From positions 1-10,316 of the forward strand of contig CAZITB010000100.1 of the NCBI GenBank assembly GCA_964542055.1: 10,316 bases of DNA. The letters are read 5' to 3'. This document shows, in pieces, positions 5,877-10,316 of this stretch. Position numbers and translations under genes: made by a program. The DNA comes from CAZITB01 sp964542055. GTDB lineage: Bacteria; Planctomycetota; Phycisphaerae; Sedimentisphaerales; CAMDDF01. Within the stretch, counting starts at the first letter, position 1; each line of letters starts with the position of its first letter. The notes below the pieces were generated by a model that was given only the letters and a program-made list of their open reading frames with translations, was not told the DNA's origin and did no database searches.

Positions 5877-6233
5877 ATTATAAAAGCTGTTGGACCCAGA
5901 GGCTCAGGAGTTCCAAAACAGTCTTTTCGATTTGTATAAAATAAAGTGTTATTATTGTCCAGCGTCAAGCTTTTTTTTCTTCCGGTGTCAGTTTAAATTC
6001 CTTTGCACCTCATGGATAATCGGTGCCTCTTAGTTCTTAGACAAATTCTTTCGGTTTTTAAAACCAATATTTTTCTTCTTACTTCGAGATTGATACTCTT
6101 TTAACTTCTGAATCATCTTTTTCGCCATTCACAACAATGGCAAAATTCTTAGCCAGGATTTACCCATCTGTAATCCGGATACATCTGCCAAATACAAGGC
6201 TAAAAAAAACGATTAATTCCTATCGTCTTAAAC
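5877..6233. other. Gene-poor stretch with coding scraps
   Basis: I see no intact gene here. On the plus strand, just outside the IS66 end, VGPRGSGVPKQSFRFV and a stop could be the tail of a gene cut by the IS. On the minus strand KEFKLTPEEKKA and TGA (around 5970-6005) looks like another coding tail, cut off by an upstream stop. A 32-codon lysine-rich minus frame (6128-6030, MAKKMIQKLKEYQ onward) has no ribosome-binding site. None can be named. Confidence 0.35.
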
Positions 6234-6785
6234 CTATTTCATGAATTCCTTATAGGCTTTGTCGTAACAATTCATACAAAGAATCTCGTAGCCTTTTTTA
6301 TTTAAATGAATACTATCTTTTCCCTCTCCACCTAAAGAGTTAACAGGCGAAGGAAAATCAACCTTTCCAAAAACTTTATAATCTTTTAATTCCCTATCGT
6401 CTGTACCAAGAAAATAAAATTGCATCAAACCAAAATTATTTACGTAACTTACACGATCGTAATGGTTTGCAATTATTTCTATGGATTTTCCCAATTTTAT
6501 TAATATTTTGTTCATCTGTTCTACACTGGGGCAACCTAATTTTCTCCACAATATCGAATTGCCGTCAATCTGACCCTCAACAACAGTATCTTTGAAATTA
6601 AGGTAGTCATAACCACATATGACAATCACAATATCCTCACGGATACTTAAACAATATTCTAAGATTTTATAGATATGCCTGGAAATATCACCAATTATTT
6701 TGTCTTCCTGAGCTGTTGACATCTGTGTGTTCCAGGTTGCAAGCAAATCTATTCCCCCTGTGAATACCTGCATAAAGATTTTCAT
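6234..6785 (-). pseudogene. SGNH/GDSL hydrolase, 5'-truncated
   Basis: This is the C-terminal two thirds of an SGNH/GDSL-type esterase/lipase-like protein. The evidence is block V, GKDSIHLNKKGYEIL, with the catalytic D-x-x-H at Asp157 and His160. A block III-like loop, ICGYDYLNF, follows the strand DIVIV. The N-terminal GDSL block with the nucleophile Ser is absent. The first 10 or so residues of the open frame are antisense to another gene fragment (6756 onward), so the real gene was cut near 6750-6765. There is no ribosome-binding site before either in-frame ATG. There is no signal peptide, as expected if the start is lost. The substrate is unknown. The call to family level is good; it is probably not functional. 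Confidence 0.65.
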
Positions 6786-7084
6786 GCTGCCTTATATTAT
6801 GCCATCAAATATCTGGATGATAATTTTGGCCATCAAGCTACCCATGAATATCTGGTTCAGGTCGCCAGGACATATTTTGCCCCTCTGTCTGAAAAGCTAA
6901 AAAAAGAAGGCTTAAAAGCACTTGAAACCCACTTGAGGAAATTCCCGTCGTTTTCGGCAACGCTGAGTATCTCGCTGAACGTGAACTGCTCATCACTATC
7001 GATAAAATCATTCATCAAAGCGGTCTCGAAAAAATTGTCATCGATTATTTTTTTGATAATGCACGAACAAATAAATCGGAATGA
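6756..7084 (+). pseudogene. Unrecognised plus-strand gene remnant, frameshifted
   Basis: Two adjacent plus-strand frames look genuinely coding. The first (about 6756-6934) reads EYLHKDFHAALYYAIKYL, then LVQVARTYFAPLSEKLKKEG and LKALETH. The second, one frame over (6935-7084), reads EEIPVVFGNAEYLAERELL, then TIDKIIHQSGLEKIVIDYFF and ends at TGA. Codon use and amphipathic helices suggest one former gene with a frameshift at about 6932. I do not recognise the family with confidence. Two minus-strand open frames, the SGNH start and the IS21 C-terminus, run through this stretch in antisense, which places it as older sequence caught between two breakpoints. No start codon is visible. Confidence 0.45.
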
Positions 7085-8494
7085 CCTGGGATGGCACCAG
7101 ATGGCAACCATAGCTTCAACTATTTCAAAACTTATAGGATTGTTGTTGTCAATAAGGGTTTTAAGCGATGACTTTACCAGTTGTTCACTTTCCTTTGCTG
7201 CCAGTTCAAGTATTTTAACATACTGCTTATTAGCAGATTTTCTACTGGAACAAACCTCTATCAGCCTGTCATAACCAACCCTGAAGATACTCGATGGGAA
7301 CAGAGCATCTTTATACCTGTAATTTTCAAAAGCACCTGGTTTACGCGCCAGAGAGTCTATAATGTGCCTGTAGTTAATGCTGTAGGTTTTAGAGCCTTTC
7401 AGTCTTTCAACCCTGTCAATTAACTTATTGCCATACCATATCTCAACAGTGTCAGCAAAAACTTTAGCAACCAATGATAAGCCTCTCAATCTGCTATGAA
7501 CCGAGTATACTTTTTTAAGAACGGTTATAGTTGAGAACTTTCCAACTTTGCAATCATGTTTTTTATAATCATCATAGCGTTTAGCTGGAAGATTTTTCAT
7601 TGCGTCAAGTTCTTCAATAAATTTTGGCATTCTCTGCTGGTTCCGCTGCTTGATGATTTTCTGTATAAATGAATTATAAGATTCTACAGAATCAAAATCC
7701 TTGCTGCCTCTCAATATCAATGCCTGTTCTATTGCGGTTATCAACCTGTAATGGCTCTGCTCAACATCACCATTTTCATTGGGCTTGCCCGGCTGAATAC
7801 TTATCGGCTCAAATGTATAATGATTAGCAAGGGCCTTATAATTGTCGGTATATTCTTTGGGATAGCCCACCTTAGATACCGCCGCTGTAAGATTGTCTGT
7901 CCTGTGGAACACGGGTACCTTGCCAACTTCCCATAAGGCGTTTTGAAGGCCGATAGACAGGTTTTCAAAACTTTCACCGCCAGTAACTATTGTTGCTGAC
8001 TCATAGTTGGAATAGCACAGCACAAAATGAGAAAGTGAATGTTCAAATGGAATACTGTTAATAGTAATTCCAACATTGTTCATCTTTGTGAAATCCGAAG
8101 CTCCGAACTGGCCGGGTTTATAATCCTGCGGGAAATAAACTTCTTGTGCGGGGCCATATAATATCTTCCAATCCTTGACCCTTCTTTGAAATGTTCTCAG
8201 TTGTTTGTCCTTGAATCTGCCAGGATTCTGTCGCTGGATGTGCTGGAACAATGACTTGGCTTCTATGCCAGTATTCTTGTCAAGAAATGTTAATGCCACA
8301 GGCCAGACATCCGCGAACGCGTCATTATGTGTTGATTGGGTGCGAATCGTTTTTAGCTGGCTGGGATAGCGATTCAATTTTAAATATTTGCGTGCTGTTT
8401 TAGGGCTGACTCCAGCTGCGTCAGCTACCTGGTAGAAATACTCTTTTTTGTTTTTCATCGACAATAGCCTTTCAAATTGTTGATCTGTTATCAT
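6857..8494 (-). CDS. istA: IS21-family transposase IstA, chimeric C-terminus
   Basis: This is an IstA-type DDE transposase that would cut and join IS21-family ends with the helper ATPase IstB. The N-terminus has an HTH (FYQVADAAGVSPKTARKYLKL). The catalytic triad is visible as GASDFT (Asp134), HRTDNLTAAV (Asp200) and NENGDVEQSH (Glu245). The beta-barrel region follows (VYSVHSRLRGLSLVAKVF), then AFENYRYKDALFPSSIFRVG typical of IS21. Homology ends near residue 470. The last 75 or so residues are antisense to the plus-strand remnant (6935-7084), so the real gene breaks near 7085. No istB follows. The ATG has GGAG nine bases upstream. The core is intact but lacks its partner and one IS end, so activity is doubtful. 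Confidence 0.88.
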   Translation of the reverse strand: MITDQQFERLLSMKNKKEYFYQVADAAGVSPKTARKYLKLNRYPSQLKTIRTQSTHNDAFADVWPVALTFLDKNTGIEAKSLFQHIQRQNPGRFKDKQLRTFQRRVKDWKILYGPAQEVYFPQDYKPGQFGASDFTKMNNVGITINSIPFEHSLSHFVLCYSNYESATIVTGGESFENLSIGLQNALWEVGKVPVFHRTDNLTAAVSKVGYPKEYTDNYKALANHYTFEPISIQPGKPNENGDVEQSHYRLITAIEQALILRGSKDFDSVESYNSFIQKIIKQRNQQRMPKFIEELDAMKNLPAKRYDDYKKHDCKVGKFSTITVLKKVYSVHSRLRGLSLVAKVFADTVEIWYGNKLIDRVERLKGSKTYSINYRHIIDSLARKPGAFENYRYKDALFPSSIFRVGYDRLIEVCSSRKSANKQYVKILELAAKESEQLVKSSLKTLIDNNNPISFEIVEAMVAIWCHPRSFRFICSCIIKKIIDDNFFETALMNDFIDSDEQFTFSEILSVAENDGNFLKWVSSAFKPSFFSFSDRGAKYVLAT

Positions 8495-8581
8495 TCCTGA
8501 AGCTCCGATAATAATACAAATAGTTGATTATCAAAACTTCAACTTCGTCAATTAAAGATACGTACTATACAGTATTTTTAT
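8495..8581 (-). mobile_element. Upstream end of the IS21 remnant
   Basis: This is the A+T-rich leader of istA. A TTGACG at 8550-8545 and A+T-rich sequence downstream could be a promoter, but no well-spaced -10 stands out. IS21 ends usually begin TG, and a candidate is TGTATAG on the minus strand from 8571. Tyrosine-recombinase coding sequence begins soon after, so the IS boundary lies around 8571-8581. Confidence 0.4.
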
Positions 8582-8888
8582 TTGACGCCGAAGGAATTTG
8601 CTATTGTCGCTGAACATTGCCGCTGAAAACAATACTACACTTAAAGGACTCTCTATTACACCACATGTATTTCGCCATACTACAGCTATGCATCTTCTTC
8701 AATCAGGGGTTGATATCACTGTAATTGCTTTATGGCTTGGACATGAAAGCCCCGTTACTACTCATGCATATGTTGAAGCAGATCTCTCAATGAAAGAAAA
8801 CGCTCTCAGGAAAATGCGTGAGCCAAATCAACAGGCAACACGGTACAAGCCTAATGCGAAGCTTTTACAGTTCTTGCAGGGGCTATAA
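8582..8888 (+). pseudogene. Tyrosine recombinase C-terminal remnant, frameshifted
   Basis: This is the C-terminal catalytic part of a phage-integrase-type tyrosine recombinase. The diagnostic residues are present in order: HVFRHTTAMHLL (H-x-x-R), ALWLGHES (second His) and THAYVEADL (nucleophile Tyr), ending RYKPNAKLLQFLQGL and TAA. The N-terminal core-binding domain and the first catalytic Arg are missing, cut at the IS21 border. LTPKEFAIVAEHCR (8582-8623) is in one frame while AAENNTTLKGLSI continues in another, so a small deletion lies near 8615-8625. The TTG that opens the second frame at 8598 is not a real start. The relatives I know belong to transposon-borne recombinases such as RIT-type elements. 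It is certainly non-functional. Confidence 0.85.
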
Positions 8889-8974
8889 TTATGTGGAGTA
8901 AGTGTAATGTATTTGCTTCTCGTAGCCCTCCAAACGACCAAAGTTGGCGTTTGTAAAAAGGAAGTCCGCATAAT
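8888..8974. repeat. Nested inverted repeats after the tyrosine recombinase
   Basis: The outer pair is ATTATGTGGA (8888-8897) with TCCGCATAAT (8965-8974), nine of ten positions complementary. The inner hairpin is CAAACG, bulged A, CCAA (8931-8941), a two-base loop, then TTGG CGTTTG (8944-8953), ten paired bases. The outer repeat begins in the recombinase stop codon. This is probably the terminal recognition region of the recombinase's element, as palindromic ends are known for RIT-type elements; it is too elaborate and lacks the U-tract for a simple terminator. Confidence 0.6.
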
Positions 8975-9304
8975 CAACAAGGGCACATAAAGAATTAAGA
9001 GTTTTTGTGTCGCGCAGCCGACACAAAGGCTCCCTTGGACTGAACCGCGGTGAATGTTATTTGGGTTTTTAATGTGGGATGGCTCTGTTTTCCCAGCTAA
9101 CAAGGACTGCAGAAAGCATAACTATACGTTGATTTGACATGTTTTTTGTGTCTGTCGCGGACAAAGGGCAATGGAACAGTTGTTGCAAATCGAGAAAATA
9201 ATGTATATTTTGACAATAGGGCCAGACCGGTGCTGCTACACATATCCAAGACGTAAAATCTGCGATTGTTTTCTTTATAGATAACAAGTTTGAGATATGG
9301 TTTA
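8975..9304. other. Non-coding region 3' of the IS91 transposase
   Basis: No gene is seen. Besides the hairpin at 9004-9027 it contains a second TTTTTGTGTC (9143-9152) followed by GGACAAAGGGC (9159-9169), a decayed relative of the first hairpin. GGTTC on the minus strand (9044-9040 region) resembles the GTTC flank used by IS91 elements, but I cannot fix the IS end. Several short open frames on the minus strand overlap one another and look like chance. Confidence 0.4.
9004..9027. repeat. Perfect 9-bp hairpin TTTGTGTCG/CGACACAAA
   Basis: The stem arms 9004-9012 and 9019-9027 are fully complementary, with a six-base loop. It lies downstream (minus sense) of the IS91 transposase, where this family keeps its subterminal hairpin (oriIS). 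On the minus strand it is followed by a short T-poor region, so it is a poor intrinsic terminator in that direction. A related motif lies at 9143-9169. Confidence 0.5.
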
Positions 9305-10143
9305 TCATGGTGGCGCCCTCCAGTGGTTAGAAATGCGTCCGACCCAAACAAGTGTGCCAATATTGCAATGAGAGCACTTTTGTCCTGCCAGAGTTAGTAA
9401 TTTGTCTGAGTCGCTGTATTCCTGTTGCGATTCTAACTGTTCAGCGATGCCACCATCATTAATCTGTTCTTTAATTTTATAGAGATGCTTCCGATTGGCA
9501 GGACTCCATAAACCGTAATATCGAATTTTATGAACACCTTTGGGTAACACATGTTGCAGGAAGCGGCGAATGAATTCATGGGCTTTGAGCGTCATTATTT
9601 TTGACTGATGAGTTTTAGAATCGTTGTAGCGGAACGTGACTTTACCGTCATCAATTGAAAGAATGCGGCTTTTTGCAATGGCGATACGGTGAACATATCG
9701 ACCAAGATAGTTGAGAACTTTATCAACTCCCTGAACAGTGGGTTTGCAATAAACAACCCAGTCCTTTTGCCATATGGATGTCGGCAATTCAATGTCCGGC
9801 AGTTCCTTGCAAACCATCTCTGTGAATATACCACGAAAGATTTTCGACAGAGCTTTGACCGGAACCAGATAATTGTTTCTGGCCGGCAGCCACTGTGTTT
9901 TATCTGTAGAGATACCGCCGGCGGGAATCAGGCAATGGGCATGAGGATGGTAAACAAGGGAACTGCTCCATGTATGAAGAACGCTCATAACTCCGACAAG
10001 ACCGCCAACATAATGCGGATCGGCGGCAAGTTTGATAACTGATTGTGCAGCTGACTTCATCAGGATGCCATAAAGTTTCTTTTGATGTAGGCGCACAATT
10101 GGCCTCAACTCCTGCGGCAGTGTAAAAACAACATGGTAATATT
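9305..10143 (-). pseudogene. IS91-family (HUH, Y2) transposase, 5' end cut by IS66
   Basis: This is the rolling-circle transposase of an IS91-type element. The HUH metal-binding motif is seen as HPHAHCLIPAGG near 9949-9914. The tyrosine motif is YLGRYVHRIAIAK near 9709 and downstream. The family blocks VTFRYND and EFIRRFLQHVLPKGVHKIRYYG are present. Near the C-terminus a CSHC is followed by a normal ending, WRAPP and TGA. The frame stays open upstream past the TTG at 10108 to YYHVVFTLPQEL, and is then broken at 10143 by the left end of an IS66 element. The N-terminal zinc-finger region, which normally precedes this block, is therefore on the far side of the insertion or lost. The catalytic part is intact in sequence but has no start of its own. 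Confidence 0.9.
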
Positions 10144-10316
10144 GTAAGCGTTCGGTTAAACCCCTATTGCATCAATGTTGGCAGTCAGGATAATAGTCTC
10201 ATGTTTAATGAGAGGAATTGACATGAGCAAACAAACAAAATCGCATGGCGAAGACCAGGCATTCTGGCAATTGGTTCTGGATTCACAACGCAACAGCGGA
10301 CTAAGCGTTAATAAGT
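10144..10316 (+). mobile_element. Left end of a second IS66-family element (runs off window)
   Basis: GTAAGCGTTCGGTTAAACCC begins at 10144, right where the IS91 reading frame is broken, and an IS66-type tnpA follows 79 bp later. The left copy of the expected 8-bp target duplication would be GTAATATT (10136-10143). The sequence differs from the IS66 end at 5876 beyond GTAAGC, so these are two different IS66 elements. Confidence 0.75.
10223..10316 (+). CDS. tnpA: IS66 TnpA (Orf1), N-terminal part
   Basis: The first 31 codons of an IS66 Orf1 are visible before the window ends. MSKQTKSHGEDQAFWQLVLD then SQRNSGLSVNK matches the beginning of the other tnpA at 5796 (QQQFWQMVLETFKTSNLSV) in pattern, leading up to the expected helix-turn-helix. 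The ATG is preceded by GAGAGG at a suitable distance. The gene is divergent from the IS91 transposase it interrupts. Completeness cannot be judged. Confidence 0.8.
   Translation, partial: MSKQTKSHGEDQAFWQLVLDSQRNSGLSVNK

Noticed and set aside
6030..6128. 32-codon lysine-rich minus-strand ORF
   Set aside because: No ribosome-binding site, no recognisable relatives, low complexity. Mentioned only as a scrap in the gene-poor region.
6933..7423. Plus-strand ORFs opposite istA
   Set aside because: They are Leu/Ser/Ile-rich shadows of istA, apart from the first bases, which belong to the decayed plus-strand remnant in other frames.
9689..10042. Plus-strand ORF opposite the IS91 transposase
   Set aside because: Antisense shadow; the minus strand has the HUH and tyrosine motifs.
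1..10316. CRISPR arrays, tRNA or rRNA genes, toxin-antitoxin or phage defence genes
   Set aside because: I looked for regularly spaced repeats, cloverleaf-type sequence and defence motifs and saw none.

Overview
This window contains no intact housekeeping gene. It is a dense graveyard of mobile elements, roughly 40% G+C by eye, in which at least seven transposition or recombination modules have inserted into, truncated or recombined with one another. Only three apparently non-mobile genes are visible, all as broken pieces: a NagB-like sugar-phosphate isomerase, an SGNH/GDSL hydrolase, and an unrecognised plus-strand gene. The mix of IS66, IS21, IS91, a DDE integrase-core IS, a y4bA-type serine recombinase unit and a tyrosine recombinase, together with the style of the NagB-like fragment, would suit an environmental Gram-negative bacterium. 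A PVC-group member (Planctomycetota, Lentisphaerota, Verrucomicrobiota) is my weak guess.

Layout. (1) 3-487 and 3858-4101 are two halves of one plus-strand DDE integrase/transposase gene, split by a 3,370-bp serine-recombinase element. (2) The element (about 488-3857) carries, on the minus strand, a DUF5372-type gene, a helix-turn-helix gene that probably continues into a second frame by -1 frameshifting, and a 697-aa large serine recombinase whose stop codon lies only 3 bp inside the element's left end. (3) 4211-4671 is a second, 5'-truncated copy of the DDE gene, fused to the tail of the first copy at a TATC microhomology. (4) 4862-5248 is a decayed NagB-like fragment. (5) 5249-5876 is an IS66 remnant: tnpA intact, tnpB cut, tnpC missing. 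(6) 6234-6785 is a 5'-truncated SGNH hydrolase. (7) 6756-7084 is a decayed plus-strand gene sandwiched between the SGNH gene and the IS21 gene, both of which read through it in antisense. (8) 6857-8494 is an IS21-type IstA without IstB. (9) 8582-8888 is a frameshifted tyrosine-recombinase C-terminus followed by nested inverted repeats. (10) 9305-10143 is an IS91 (HUH, Y2) transposase cut by a second IS66 element that begins at 10144 and runs off the window.

The most interesting part is the serine-recombinase element. Joining its flanks at an AA dinucleotide (486-487 with 3856-3857) restores TGG CAA AAT CCA, the same W-Q-N-P as the neighbouring copy, so the empty site can be read directly. Its two ends carry imperfect inverted arms, each with TGCACCTYAT exactly 16 bp from the core. 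If the same junction is drawn for the excised circle, an ATG with a good ribosome-binding site at the recombinase end comes into frame with the DUF5372 gene at the other end. The prediction is a gene that spans attP and has a proper start only in the circular form. This is inferred from sequence alone but is specific and testable.
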